From CBDAQA01 sp965198865 (lineage in GTDB: Bacteria > Planctomycetota > Phycisphaerae > Tepidisphaerales > Tepidisphaeraceae), in contig CBDAQA010000019.1 of NCBI GenBank assembly GCA_965198865.1, positions 1-64,000 of the forward strand: a DNA stretch of 64,000 nt, read 5' to 3'. Under the pieces are notes generated by a model, which searched no databases, had not been told where the DNA came from, and saw only the letters and a list, made by a program, of their open reading frames with translations. Made by a program: the position numbers and the translations under genes. Shown here piece by piece: positions 49,333 through 58,753 of the stretch. Position 1 is the first letter of the stretch; each line of letters opens with the position of its first letter.

Positions 49333-49920
49333 ATGGCGGACGCGAAAGACCCATCGGACCCGGCCGACTTCGGCACCTTCGGCCGGTACCGCGAGGTGCC
49401 GGTCGCCCAGATGCCGCCGACCATGCGGTCGGCCTACGACGCCACAATGAAGCTCCGCGGGATCGTCCCCGGCCCGCACCGGATTTGGGTCGCGAATCCG
49501 ACGCTGTCCGAGACGATCGTGCCCATCGGCGGGTACTACCAGACGCAGTCGACGCTGGCGAAGGCCGAGATCGAGATCGTCACCAACCTGATCACCGCCC
49601 GGTGGGGGTCGGCCTACGCCAGTTACGAGCATGAGAAGATCGGCGAGCGGCAGGGCCACCTGCCGCCCGACAAGGTGCAGCGGATGATCGCCGGGCTGCC
49701 GGTCGCGTTCGACGACCCGCGGCAGCAGGTGGTCTACGAGTTGGCCGCGGCCCTGGTGCAGCCGCGGATCGTGTCGCTGGGGCTGTACAACCGGGCCCGG
49801 GACGTGTTGGGCGACGCGGGGTTGGTCGACGTGGCGGTGCTGATCGGCTGGTTCACGATGGTCAGCATGACGCTGGCCATCTACGACGTGCCGGCGAACG
49901 CGATGGGGCTGGAGCAATGA
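49333..49920 (+). CDS. Carboxymuconolactone decarboxylase-family protein 1
   Basis: The 195-residue protein has an AhpD/CMD-like all-helical fold: ETIVPIGGYYQTQSTLAKAE, IEIVTNLITARWGSAYASYE and the C-terminal VDVAVLIGWFTMVSMTLAIY. The cysteines of the peroxidase AhpD (CxxC) are absent, so thiol chemistry is unlikely; the EHEK stretch is in the usual histidine position. GGGAG lies before the ATG. A second family member follows 43 bases later, with an SMP-30-like gene overlapping it. Confidence 0.8.
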   Translation: MADAKDPSDPADFGTFGRYREVPVAQMPPTMRSAYDATMKLRGIVPGPHRIWVANPTLSETIVPIGGYYQTQSTLAKAEIEIVTNLITARWGSAYASYEHEKIGERQGHLPPDKVQRMIAGLPVAFDDPRQQVVYELAAALVQPRIVSLGLYNRARDVLGDAGLVDVAVLIGWFTMVSMTLAIYDVPANAMGLEQ

Positions 49921-49963
49921 TGGCGGCGGTGGGGGCCGAGAGGGGCCTCGAGAGGAGCGTCGC

Positions 49964-50581
49964 GTGCCGGAGCAAACCCATGGCCTTGGCGGGCGGTTAC
50001 CGCTGGTCGACCCGGCCACGATGACCGGGCCGCAGCGGGCACTGTACGACCAGATGTGCCGAGGCGTCGTGCCGTGGGCCGACGCCGCCGGGTTCGAAAG
50101 CCGCGACGGGCAGGGGCGGGTGATCGGCCCCTTCAACCCCGTGCTGCTGAGCCCGGAGATCGGCGGCAGCTTCCTGTCGTTCCAGAAGGTCGAGCAGGAC
50201 CACACCTCGCTGACGCCCCGGGCGCGGGAGGTCGTCATCCTCAGCGTCGGGTCGGTCTGGCGGGCGGCCTATGAGCTGTACGCCCACGCGGCCGTGGGGG
50301 CCAAGGCCGGGTTGTCGGCCGAGCAGGTCGAGGCGGTGTCGGCCGGGCGGTCGGCCGCGGGGCTGGACGAGCGGGAGCGGGCCGCCCAGCAGTTCACCCT
50401 GCAACTGGTGGCGACCCATGCCGTGGACGACCCAACCTATGCCGCCGCGCGGGCGGCGTGGGGCGAGCGCGGCGTGTTCGAAATGGTGATGCTGATCGGC
50501 GCCTACCTGACCGTGTGCGCGATGCTGAACGCCTTCGCGGTCCCCGTGCCCGACGCCGTCCAATTGGAGGACAAGCGGTGA
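49964..50581 (+). CDS. Carboxymuconolactone decarboxylase-family protein 2
   Basis: The 205-residue protein starts at GTG. Its helices LTPRAREVVILSVGSVWRAA, YELYAHAAVGAKAGLSAEQV and MVMLIGAYLTVCAMLNAFAV fit the family. The AYELYAHAAVG segment carries the conserved E-x-x-x-H. Again no CxxC is present. It ends in a GTGA overlap with the next gene, so these three genes form an operon. It could act on a cyclic lactone or aromatic ring-fission product; that is inference from the family only. Confidence 0.8.
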   Translation: MPEQTHGLGGRLPLVDPATMTGPQRALYDQMCRGVVPWADAAGFESRDGQGRVIGPFNPVLLSPEIGGSFLSFQKVEQDHTSLTPRAREVVILSVGSVWRAAYELYAHAAVGAKAGLSAEQVEAVSAGRSAAGLDERERAAQQFTLQLVATHAVDDPTYAAARAAWGERGVFEMVMLIGAYLTVCAMLNAFAVPVPDAVQLEDKR

Positions 50582-51537
50582 ACCACATCGAGCAGGCCAA
50601 GTTGGAGGTCGTGGCCGAGTTCCCCCAGGGCTACTTCCTGGAGAACCTAGCGGTCCGCCCGGACGGGTCGATCCTGGTCACGGCCTTCAACAAGAAGGAA
50701 CTGTGGTGCGTCCCGGCCCCGGCGGCGGGGCTGCCGGTGGAGCCGGCCCTGGTGTGCCGGCCCGACCTGCCACCGCTGAACGTCGTCGAGGCCGAGCCGG
50801 ACGTCTTCTACCTGACGGCGGCCGACGTGTACGCGACGCGGACGTCGCACCTGTACCGGCTCGACCTGCGGGGCTGGCAACCGGGGGCGGCCGTCGTCCC
50901 GCAGCTGGTGCTGGAGTTCCCCGAGCCGAAGGTGGGGCTCAACGGCAGTTGCCTGCTCGCGCCCGGCGTCCTGCTGTCGGCGGGGTTCTCGACGCTGATC
51001 TGGCGGGTCGACCTGTCGGCCGATGGCCGGCAGGCCACGGCGCGGGTCTGGCTCCAGCACGACAACATGCGGAACCGGCCGGGCGAGAAGAAGCCGGAGC
51101 AGCCCGGCATCAACGGCGTCCGCTACGCCGCCCGCACCGGACACCTGTATTACACGTCGACGTCGCAACAGTTGATGATGCGGGTCGCGGTCGACCCGGC
51201 CACGCTCAACCCGGCCGGCCCGCCGGAGTTCGTGGCCGGCGGGCGGTTCTGGGACGACTTCCTCCTGGACGAGGCGGCCGGCGTGGCCTACGTGACCACC
51301 CACCGCGAGAACACCATCGACCGCGTCAACCTGGCCGCCGACGGCAACCGCGACGGGTTCGCCGTCGCCGCCGGCGACCCGTTCACGGACCGGCTCGTCG
51401 GCCCCTCCAGCGGCGCCTGGCGGCGCGCCCCCGGCGACTACGGCCGCGTCGCCTACGTCACCACCGACGGCGGCACCGCCCAGTCGCCCGACGGCGTGCC
51501 GCGGACGGCCAAGCTGCTGCGGGTCACGTTCCCCTAG
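50578..51537 (+). CDS. SMP-30/gluconolactonase-like beta-propeller protein
   Basis: From GTG at 50578 the protein has 319 residues. Repeated blades are recognisable, as in YFLENLAVRPDGSILVTAFN, NVVEAEPDVFYLTAADVYAT, GINGVRYAARTGHLYYTSTS and DDFLLDEAAGVAYVTTHREN, the last with acidic metal-ligand positions. Members of the family hydrolyse lactones or bind sugars. Placement after two carboxymuconolactone-type proteins suggests lactone ring opening in one pathway. No signal peptide is seen. Confidence 0.75.
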   Translation: MNHIEQAKLEVVAEFPQGYFLENLAVRPDGSILVTAFNKKELWCVPAPAAGLPVEPALVCRPDLPPLNVVEAEPDVFYLTAADVYATRTSHLYRLDLRGWQPGAAVVPQLVLEFPEPKVGLNGSCLLAPGVLLSAGFSTLIWRVDLSADGRQATARVWLQHDNMRNRPGEKKPEQPGINGVRYAARTGHLYYTSTSQQLMMRVAVDPATLNPAGPPEFVAGGRFWDDFLLDEAAGVAYVTTHRENTIDRVNLAADGNRDGFAVAAGDPFTDRLVGPSSGAWRRAPGDYGRVAYVTTDGGTAQSPDGVPRTAKLLRVTFP

Positions 51538-51687
51538 ACAGTTGCCACCACCGCGTGGCGAGTTCGCGGCCAAGCCCACGGCACCGCCGTGGGTTGTCTT
51601 GCGCGATCACGCGCCACCGCCAGGTTGGCCCCGTATGAACATCCAGGGTCGATCCGAGCGATGGCGCACGATGACTCGCCCGGTGCG

Positions 51688-52566
51688 TCAGACAGCGTAC
51701 CCAGCCATCCGGGTTCGGGCCAGGTCGCGGCGCGGCGGGGCACCGAAGCGGCGGCGGTACTCCCGGCTGAACTGCGACGGGCTCTGGTAGCCCACCGCGT
51801 ACCCCACGCTGGCCGCGTCACCGCCGCGGCCCAGCAGTTGGCTGCGGGCCTCCAGCAGCCGCACCTGCTTCTGGAACTGCAGCGGGCTCATCGCCGTCAC
51901 GGCGCGGAAGTGGCGGTGGAACGACGTCACGCTCATCCCCGCCACCCGGGCCAGCCCCTCGACGGCCAGCGGTTGGTTGTACTGCCGGCGGATCACGTCG
52001 ATCACCCGCCGGACCCGCGACAGCTGGCTGTCGGGCCGCACCATCTGCCGGAGGGTCGGCCCGCACGGCCCGCGGAGCAGCCGGTAGAGGATCTCCCGCT
52101 CGGCCAGCGGGGCCAGCACCGGCACGTCGCCCGGGTGGTCGAGCAGCCGCACGAGCCGCAGCAGCGGGTCCAACAGCTCGGCCCCCAGCGCGTGGACCGC
52201 CATGGCCGGGGTCGACGCCGCGGGGTCCTCGGTCTCGTCGTGACCCATTGGCAGGTCGAACATCAACGACGCGAGCGTCCCCGGGTCCAGCGTCAGCACG
52301 CAGCTGAGGCACGGCCCCTCCACCACCTGCGCCGACGCCGGCAGCTCCGCCGACGCCACCAGGTAAGTGGCCGGGTCGTAGTCGAACGTCCGGTCGCCGA
52401 CGAACACCCGCTTGCGGCCGGCGACGACCACGCACAGCAGCGGGTGGTAATTCGAATCGGTCAGCCCCGATGCCGCCCCGGCGTGCGCCAGCGTGAGCCG
52501 GGGGATGGGGGTGCGCACCACGGCCCGGCGGCAGTGGCGGGCGACCAGGTCTCGCAGTTCGGTCAT
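51688..52566 (-). CDS. AraC-family transcriptional regulator with AraC_N cupin domain
   Basis: The 292-residue protein has an N-terminal cupin-like sensor (NYHPLLCVVVAGRKRVFVGD; DYDPATYLVASAELPASAQV). A C-terminal double helix-turn-helix follows: RVIDVIRRQYNQPLAVEGLA, then VAGMSVTSFHRHFRAVTAMS and ASVGYAVGYQSPSQFSREYR. It most likely controls the divergent dehydrogenase at 52906, the convergent operon at 49333-51537, or both. Confidence 0.88.
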   Translation of the reverse strand: MTELRDLVARHCRRAVVRTPIPRLTLAHAGAASGLTDSNYHPLLCVVVAGRKRVFVGDRTFDYDPATYLVASAELPASAQVVEGPCLSCVLTLDPGTLASLMFDLPMGHDETEDPAASTPAMAVHALGAELLDPLLRLVRLLDHPGDVPVLAPLAEREILYRLLRGPCGPTLRQMVRPDSQLSRVRRVIDVIRRQYNQPLAVEGLARVAGMSVTSFHRHFRAVTAMSPLQFQKQVRLLEARSQLLGRGGDAASVGYAVGYQSPSQFSREYRRRFGAPPRRDLARTRMAGYAV

Positions 52567-52724
52567 AGGATGACCAGTGTACGCCGCCCGGCCGGCGGCT
52601 GGCGCTCGGGTCGATCAAACGACGTGTGGACTGTCTGATCACAAGGACGCCCGGCCCCTTTGACCCGCCGCCGATGCCGTCCAGATCCCCGACGACTGGG
52701 CCTCGGTCGGACAGGCGTTGTTGC

Positions 52725-52818
52725 TGGGCAGCGGCCCGCCGTGGCCAAGGGAGGCAACGGGCTCGGGGGCAGGTACGAACGCCGACGTCTGGCCAGTGAC
52801 GGCGAGCGTGGGCACGCC
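52725..52818 (-). pseudogene. Remnant of an alpha/beta-hydrolase gene
   Basis: On the minus strand this reads GVPTLAVTGQTSAFVPAPEP followed by VASLGHGGPLP. It is clearly related to GVPMLVVTGETSAFVAAAEP and VVVFLNYGGALAE in the intact hydrolase at 58754. Only about 30 residues survive, without start, nucleophile or histidine. It sits between the AraC gene and the SDR gene, so a hydrolase gene once stood here. Confidence 0.65.
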
Positions 52819-52905
52819 CCGACCGTCTCCAGACCCCTGTGTCTTGCTCAATCCCCTCCGCCGGACGACCATCACAGGGGGGCCGCCGGTCTTCTGGAGC
52901 GTTGC

Positions 52906-53688
52906 ATGGCGTCGTCGGAACCCAGCTGGGCGGTCGTCACGGGGGCCTCGAGCGGGCTCGGGATCGCCTTGGCGGCCGGGCTGGCACAGCGGGGGCACAA
53001 CCTCGTTCTGGTCGCCCGCCGCGAACAGCCCATGCGCGAGCTCGCGTCGCAGCTCGAACGGGGCCACCCCATCAAGGTCGTCGTCCACCCGCTGGATCTC
53101 GGCGAGCCCGACGGCGCGGTGACGCTGCAGCAGCGTCTTGACGCGGACGGAATCGAGGTGGACGTCCTGGTCAACAACGCAGCCTTCGCCCTCAGCGGCC
53201 CGTTCCTCGATCAGGGGCCGGAACGCCTGCGGGCCATGCTCCAACTCAACATCGTCGCGCTGACCGAGTTGACGCACGCCTTCGCCCGGCGGATGGCGCG
53301 GCGCGGACGGGGGCACATTCTCCTGGTGGGCAGCATTGGTGCCTACCAGCCGTCGCCGCTGGCCGCCGCGTACAGTGCTGCGAAAGCCTACGTGCTGTCG
53401 CTCGGCGTGGCGCTCCATGTCGAGTTGGCGCCGAACGTGGTGGTGACCGTACTGTCACCCGGCTTGATGGACACGGAGTTTCACGAGGTGGCGGGTTACA
53501 CGGTGAAGCCGTCCATGCGACGGACGGTGCTGCCCACGGAACGGGTCGCGGCGATCGGGCTCGACGCGATGTTCGCCGGTCGGTCGAGCGTGGTCGCGGG
53601 TCGGCTCAACCGGATCGGGGCCTTCAGCACCCGTCTGATGTCACGGTCCCTCCAGGCACGCATGGTTTACAAGATATCCAAGACTTAG
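52906..53688 (+). CDS. Short-chain dehydrogenase/reductase
   Basis: The 260-residue classical SDR has the cofactor motif TGASSGLGIALAAG at about 13-26, VDVLVNNAAFALSG (NNAA), ILLVGSIGAYQPSP with the catalytic serine, and Tyr156/Lys160 in YSAAKAYVLS. An arginine after the second strand (VARREQPMREL) favours NADPH. Substrate unknown. TGGAG precedes ATG at 52906. It is divergent from the AraC gene. Confidence 0.9.
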   Translation: MASSEPSWAVVTGASSGLGIALAAGLAQRGHNLVLVARREQPMRELASQLERGHPIKVVVHPLDLGEPDGAVTLQQRLDADGIEVDVLVNNAAFALSGPFLDQGPERLRAMLQLNIVALTELTHAFARRMARRGRGHILLVGSIGAYQPSPLAAAYSAAKAYVLSLGVALHVELAPNVVVTVLSPGLMDTEFHEVAGYTVKPSMRRTVLPTERVAAIGLDAMFAGRSSVVAGRLNRIGAFSTRLMSRSLQARMVYKISKT

Positions 53689-53694
53689 CAGGGA

Positions 53695-54753
53695 TTATCT
53701 GCCGCACGGCGTGCCTGGCGGTTCGTTCGTCGGACCGGTTGAAGCAGAGAGGCGGACGAGCATCTTGCCGAGGTTGCCGCCGGAGAACAGCTTCAGGAAA
53801 GCGGCCGGGGCGCTCTCGATGCCGTCGTCCACCGTCTGATGGATCTTGACGGTGCCGTCCGCGACCCAACCGGCCATCCGGCCGACGAACTGCGGCATCA
53901 GGTCGAAGTGGTCGGAGACGATGAACCCCTCCAGGCGGAGCCGCTTGGGCACCGCCAGCCGCAACTGCCGGGTGCCGGCCCCTTCGGCCTGGTTGTACTG
54001 CGAGATCATGCCGCACAGGGCGAAGCGTGCGAACGGCTTGGCCGACTGCAGGGCGGCCTCCAGGTGGGTGCCGCCGACGTTGTCGAAGTAGGCGTCGATG
54101 CCCTGCGGCGCCGCCGCGGCCAACGCGGCGGCCAGGTCCGTCTCCGCCTTGTAGTCGATCGCCCGGTCGACGCCGATCTCGCGCAGGAACGCGCACTTGT
54201 CGGCCCCGCCCGCCGAGCCGATCACGGTCGCCCCGATGATCTTCGCGATCTGGCACGCCACCGACCCGACCGCCCCGGAGGCCGCCGACACGAAGAGCGT
54301 CTCGCCGGCACGCAGCTTCACGACCCGGTCCACGCCGACGAACGCCGTCAGGCCCGGCAGGCCGGCCACGCCGAGCAGCGCCTCGGGCGGCAGGTTGGTC
54401 GGCGGCACCTTCGTCAGGGCCGACGGCGGCGCGTTGAACGCCTCCCGCCACCCCAGCATCGACTGCACGAGGTCGCCGGCCGCGAACCCCTCGCACGCCG
54501 AATCTTCCACCCGGCCGATCGCCCCGCCCTCCAACGGCTCGCCCAGGCGGAAGGGCGGCACGTAGCTCTCCCGCGTGGTCATGCGGCCGCGCATGTACGG
54601 GTCGACAGACATCCAGAGGTTCCGTACCCGCACCTGCCCCGCCGGCGGCGGCGGCACCTCCACCACCGCCATCGCGAACGTGTCCAGGGTCGGCGTGCCT
54701 TCGGGTCGGCGGGCGAAGCGAACCTCGCGGGAGGTGATGCTACGAACGTTCAT
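53695..54753 (-). CDS. NADP-dependent oxidoreductase, CurA/PTGR-like MDR family
   Basis: The 352-residue protein resembles zinc-independent medium-chain reductases acting on enones: LWMSVDPYMRGRMTTRESYV near residue 47, LGVAGLPGLTAFVGVDRVVK, the cofactor loop FVSAASGAVGSVACQIAKII, and DAYFDNVGGTHLEAALQSAK. It reduces C=C bonds next to a carbonyl with NADPH. It ends seven bases from the SDR stop (convergent), and an HxlR regulator lies upstream in the same orientation. Confidence 0.9.
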   Translation of the reverse strand: MNVRSITSREVRFARRPEGTPTLDTFAMAVVEVPPPPAGQVRVRNLWMSVDPYMRGRMTTRESYVPPFRLGEPLEGGAIGRVEDSACEGFAAGDLVQSMLGWREAFNAPPSALTKVPPTNLPPEALLGVAGLPGLTAFVGVDRVVKLRAGETLFVSAASGAVGSVACQIAKIIGATVIGSAGGADKCAFLREIGVDRAIDYKAETDLAAALAAAAPQGIDAYFDNVGGTHLEAALQSAKPFARFALCGMISQYNQAEGAGTRQLRLAVPKRLRLEGFIVSDHFDLMPQFVGRMAGWVADGTVKIHQTVDDGIESAPAAFLKLFSGGNLGKMLVRLSASTGPTNEPPGTPCGR

Positions 54754-54928
54754 GTTGGGTCACCGATGGTTTGGTTGCGGCTGCCGATCCGCTTGAGCAC
54801 GGTCGCGAGGCAGTCGGCGTCCAACGCCCGCGGCGCGGCCGGGTCGCCCGGCGGGGGACCGAGTGGGCGATAAACGCCTCCATGGCGGTGGCCGAGAACG
54901 ACGGTGCAACCTTGCCGGTGCGACCGCG

Positions 54929-55324
54929 TCACTTGGCACCTCCTCGGAGAGGGTCGGGCCGGTCGTCGTACGCCTGCCGGGCCGCGGCCACCTGGTCGCG
55001 GTGACCATTCGCCCACCGGCACACGGCCGCCAGCGGCACGAGCAGGTCGCGGCTCATGTCGGTCAGCTCGTAATCCACCCGGGGCGGGATCGTCGGCGTC
55101 ACCGTCCGGGTCACAAAGCCGTCGCGTTCCAGCCCCCGCAGTGTGGCCGTCAACACCTTCTGCGACACCGTCTCCAGTCGCCGCCGCAGGTCGCTGAACC
55201 GCACCGGCCCGCCGCCGGACAGCGTGGTCAGGATCCGCATCGCCCACTTGTCCGCCATGCGGGTCAGCACGTCCTCGGTCGCGTCGCAGGGAACGGTGGG
55301 CACTTCAAGGTGGTCTGGTTTCAC
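54929..55324 (-). CDS. HxlR-family transcriptional regulator
   Basis: The 131-residue winged-helix protein contains MADKWAMRILTTLSGGGPVR and FSDLRRRLETVSQKVLTATL followed by RGLERDGFVTRTV and YELTDMSRDLLVPLAA, the HxlR pattern. The start is GTG, with AAGAAGG seven bases upstream. The usual N-terminal cysteine redox sensor is at Cys13 (VPCDATEDVL). It is divergent from the epimerase-like gene 67 bases away, a likely target. Confidence 0.88.
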   Translation of the reverse strand: MKPDHLEVPTVPCDATEDVLTRMADKWAMRILTTLSGGGPVRFSDLRRRLETVSQKVLTATLRGLERDGFVTRTVTPTIPPRVDYELTDMSRDLLVPLAAVCRWANGHRDQVAAARQAYDDRPDPLRGGAK

Positions 55325-55391
55325 GCGGGTGCCTTCTTGTGCATGGGTCTGCGAAGGGGCAACTTATCCGGCGACGGGGACGGGCGATTGT

Positions 55392-56450
55392 ATGGACGGC
55401 GGTGCGACGATGGCGAGTGCTGAGAACGGCCAGACGGTGCTGGTGACGGGCGGGTCGGGCTTCGTCGGCGGGTGGGTGATCGTCGCCCTCCTCCGCCGGG
55501 GGTACGCCGTGCGGACGACCGTGCGATCCCTGGCCCGCGAGGCCGAGGTGCGGGCCGCCATCGGACAGCAGGAAGGGGACGCGGCCGCCGTCGACCGGCT
55601 GTCGTTCCGCGTCGCCGACCTGTTGGCCGACGACGGCTGGGACGGGGCCGTCGGCGGGGCCGACGCGATCGTCCACGTCGCCTCGCCGATGCCGGTCGGG
55701 GAGTTCCGCGGGACCGACCTGGTCCGCCCGGCCGTGGACGGGACGCTACGGGTCCTGCGGGCCGGCGACCGGGCCGGCGTCCGGCGGTTCGTGCTGACCG
55801 GGTCGGCCGTCGCCGCCCAGCCCCCGGCCGGGTGGGCCGGCGGGCCGGTCGACGAGACGGTCTGGACCGACCCGGCCGCCCGGTCGAGCGACGAGTACGC
55901 CCGGGCCAAGACGCTGGCCGAGCGGGCCGCCTGGGACTTCGCCCGCGGGCACGGCGGCGAGGCGACGCTGACGGTGATCCTGCCGACCATGATCCAGGGG
56001 CCGGTGATGGGCCGCGACATCGGCGGGACGGCCGAGCTGGTCGACCGGCTGCTCCGCGGGCGGGTGCCGGCCGTCCCGCGGTTCGGGTTCAACATCGTCG
56101 ACGTCCGCGACCTGGCCGACCTGCACGTGCGGGCCCTGACCGACCCCGCCGCCGCCGGCCAGCGGCTCCTCGCGGCCGGCGAGTTCCTCTGGATGGCCGA
56201 CGTCGCCCATTTGCTCCGCGACCGCCTCGGCCCCGCCGGAGCCAAGGTGACCACCCGCCGCCTGCCCGACTGGGTGGTGCGGCTGGCGGCCCTGTTCAGC
56301 CCCGAGGCCCGCCTGATCGCACCCCGGCTCGGCCGCCGGCAGGAGTTCACCGCCGCCAAGGCCGAGCGGCTGCTCGGCTGGCGCACCCGCCCCGCCGCCG
56401 ATTCCATCGTGGACTGCGCCCGGACCCTAATCGACTTGCCGAACGGCTGA
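55392..56450 (+). CDS. NAD(P)-dependent epimerase/dehydratase-type extended SDR
   Basis: The 352-residue protein carries TVLVTGGSGFVGGWVIVALL at about 13-32, an early arginine (RTTVRSLARE) suggesting NADPH, and the active pair in EYARAKTLAERAAWD (YxxxK). The IVHVASPMPV segment resembles dihydroflavonol-4-reductase-like aldehyde or ketone reductases. Two starts are possible, ATG at 55392 or ATG at 55410. It is transcribed away from hxlR. Confidence 0.85.
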   Translation: MDGGATMASAENGQTVLVTGGSGFVGGWVIVALLRRGYAVRTTVRSLAREAEVRAAIGQQEGDAAAVDRLSFRVADLLADDGWDGAVGGADAIVHVASPMPVGEFRGTDLVRPAVDGTLRVLRAGDRAGVRRFVLTGSAVAAQPPAGWAGGPVDETVWTDPAARSSDEYARAKTLAERAAWDFARGHGGEATLTVILPTMIQGPVMGRDIGGTAELVDRLLRGRVPAVPRFGFNIVDVRDLADLHVRALTDPAAAGQRLLAAGEFLWMADVAHLLRDRLGPAGAKVTTRRLPDWVVRLAALFSPEARLIAPRLGRRQEFTAAKAERLLGWRTRPAADSIVDCARTLIDLPNG

Positions 56451-56529
56451 ACCGCCGTCCGCGGCAAGCCGACGAGCAGCGGTCGGGTCCGGACCGAACC
56501 ACTGTCCCCGTCGCCGACGTTGGACGCGC

Positions 56530-57237
56530 TCAGCCCTTGGCCGCCAGCGAGGCCATGTACGCCTTCGCCTGCTCGGCGGCGATCCGGCGGTACTCCGGCA
56601 TTTGCTCCCGCCGCGCCTCGGCCAACGCGCGCCGGACGCCGGCCACGTCGTAGTCGCGGCAGTAGACCGGCGTGCCCGGCTGCTGCCGCCACGACTCGTC
56701 CAGGCCGCCGGAGTCCAACGCGTCGAACCCGATCGCCTCGACGAGGTCCATCACGGCGGCCTTGGCCACGGGGTCGTCCCCGGCGACCGGCAGGGCGACG
56801 CGGTCGGCCGCCCCCTTGGGCCGCGGCCGGTCGGCCATGCTGGTGAACACGATGGCGTTGAACGCCTTGACCACCGGTCGCCGCAGGTGCCGCTCGACCC
56901 ACCGGCTCTCGGGCAGCCCGGCGTCCAGCTCGGCCAGGTGGCCGTCCCGCTCCGGGTAGTAGTTGCAGGTGTCGGCCACGACCACCCCCGGCGGCACGCC
57001 GTCGAACAGGTCGGGGGGCAGTTGCGTGACCCCCTTCATCGTGATCGTCACGATCACTAGGTCCTGCCCGTGGGCGGCCTCCGCCAGGGTGCCCGCCGCC
57101 GCGCCGGTCTTGGCCGCCACCTCGCCGAGGGACGACGGGCCGCGCGAGTTGGCGATCACCACCTGGTGCCCCAGCGTGGCCAGGTGCTTGGCCAGCACGG
57201 TACCGACGTTTCCTGCCCCGATGATTCCGACCCGCAT
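56530..57237 (-). CDS. F420-dependent NADP oxidoreductase-like (NAD(P)-binding) protein
   Basis: The 235-residue protein starts MRVGIIGAGNVGTVLAKHLA, a GxGxxG Rossmann start, with VVIANSRGPSSLGE suggesting NADP, and continues with DLVIVTITMKGVTQLP, VVKAFNAIVFTSMADRPRP and ALDSGGLDESWRQQPGTPVY. These are hallmarks of the family named for F420:NADP reductase. Most bacterial members have no shown F420 link. It is convergent with the epimerase-like gene. Confidence 0.85.
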   Translation of the reverse strand: MRVGIIGAGNVGTVLAKHLATLGHQVVIANSRGPSSLGEVAAKTGAAAGTLAEAAHGQDLVIVTITMKGVTQLPPDLFDGVPPGVVVADTCNYYPERDGHLAELDAGLPESRWVERHLRRPVVKAFNAIVFTSMADRPRPKGAADRVALPVAGDDPVAKAAVMDLVEAIGFDALDSGGLDESWRQQPGTPVYCRDYDVAGVRRALAEARREQMPEYRRIAAEQAKAYMASLAAKG

Positions 57238-57501
57238 GCGATGCTCCGTTGCGCGTATGGGACGCCCGTTCCCCCGCCCAAGGCACCGGCCCGGGCGATG
57301 GCACGCGGACCATCGTATGCCCCGCCCGCCCAGTCATGAGGCACCCTCAGGCTTTTCGAGGGTCAGCGTCGCCGCGACGCCACGCCCTCGGCGTGTGTCG
57401 TCGTCAGGCTCCGCAGCATCGACCCGACCGCCCCGGCCAGCCCCGGGGCCGCCACCGCCCAGATTGGCCCGCGATGATCGAGGTCGTCTTGGCCACCAGG
57501 G

Positions 57502-58533
57502 TCAGCGGGCGGCCGCGGCACCCGTTCTGAGCTTGAACAGTCGGTCGGCGTTCCCATGCGCGATCTTGGCCCGATCTTCGGACGAGATCGGCAGACCATT
57601 CAGAAAGGCGACGCCCTGCTTGGGGTCGCCGAACGGGTAGTCGACCGAGAACATGATCCGGTCCGCCCCGAACGCCTCAAGGGTGGCCCTGAAGGACGAC
57701 TCGATGAAGAAGCCGCCCATCGTGACGTGGACGTGCTTGCGGAGGACCTCGCTCGGCAGCTTCTCCATGCCCGCGGCCTTGTGGTACTGCTGGTCGAGGC
57801 GGGCGAAGAGCACCTGCAGCCCCTCCCCAAGGTGGCCGATCACCACGTGCAAGTCGGGGTGGCGGTCGAACGCCCCGCTCACCATGAGCCGCAGGATGTG
57901 GACGGCCGTGTCGGCGTGCCAGCCCCAGCCCGAGATCGACATCCAGAAGCCGAACGGCTCCGGCAGGCCGCCGTACATTCCCTCGCGGGCCGGGGCGGGC
58001 GGGATGCCGGGGTGGACGTAGATGGGCGTGCCCAGCGCCGCCGCCCGCGCTAGCAGCACGTCGTAGCTCGGATGGTCGAGGTACCGGCCATCGGTGGAGC
58101 CTTGCACCAGAGCACCCTTGAGCCCGAGCTGCTTCACGCACCGCTCAAGCTCGTCTGCGGCGGCATCGGGGTCGGTGAGCGGCAGGTGCGCCAGTCCGGC
58201 GAAGCGGTCCGGGCGAGCGGCGATGATGCCGGCCAGGGCGTCGTTGGCCTCCCGCGCCCAGGCGACGCCCTCGCGGGGCGACAGCAGGTCGGCGCCCGGG
58301 CCGGCCAGGGACAGCACCTGCACGCTGACGCCGGCGTCGTCCAGCACCCTGATCCGCCCCCGGCCGACGTCGGCCAGCTCGGCGGCGCGACTGAAGCCGG
58401 CGAAGGGTTGGTCCCGCGAGAAGTAACCCCGCTCCTTCACGGCCGTGCTGGAGATGCGGCCGAGCAGATCGGGCAGCGAGAAGTGCTCCTCGACGCCCAC
58501 GATCCGCTGTGGGTTGTTTTCGTGATCCGACAT
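57502..58533 (-). CDS. Amidohydrolase-2 family protein (ACMSD / gamma-resorcylate decarboxylase-like)
   Basis: The 343-residue TIM-barrel protein has the N-terminal metal motif as VGVEEHFSLP (E-x-H rather than H-x-H). Later come AALGTPIYVHPGIPPAP, HPDLHVVIGHLGEGLQVLFA and MFSVDYPFGDPKQGVAFLNG, with the metal histidines and aspartate. Related enzymes decarboxylate aromatic acids or hydrolyse ring products. The first start ATG at 58533 fits. It belongs to a run of minus-strand genes reaching to 63.2 kb. Confidence 0.85.
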   Translation of the reverse strand: MSDHENNPQRIVGVEEHFSLPDLLGRISSTAVKERGYFSRDQPFAGFSRAAELADVGRGRIRVLDDAGVSVQVLSLAGPGADLLSPREGVAWAREANDALAGIIAARPDRFAGLAHLPLTDPDAAADELERCVKQLGLKGALVQGSTDGRYLDHPSYDVLLARAAALGTPIYVHPGIPPAPAREGMYGGLPEPFGFWMSISGWGWHADTAVHILRLMVSGAFDRHPDLHVVIGHLGEGLQVLFARLDQQYHKAAGMEKLPSEVLRKHVHVTMGGFFIESSFRATLEAFGADRIMFSVDYPFGDPKQGVAFLNGLPISSEDRAKIAHGNADRLFKLRTGAAAAR

Positions 58534-58753
58534 GCGCAGGTCCTTTCACCTTGGGTGGTGTCGTGGCACCAAGTCGGGCCTGCCCTGAGCACAGGCCGCG
58601 GGACGCCGACGGTGCCACCGGTCATGTAGGCGGCACCGGTAGGTGGCACCGGCGGCGCACCTGTCATCTCCTCCGGGTGCGGCGGTCCCGAACGATGGAT
58701 AACTGTCTCGTGACCCGCCTGTCAACGTGCAACCGCGCGAGACGGTTGGGGTG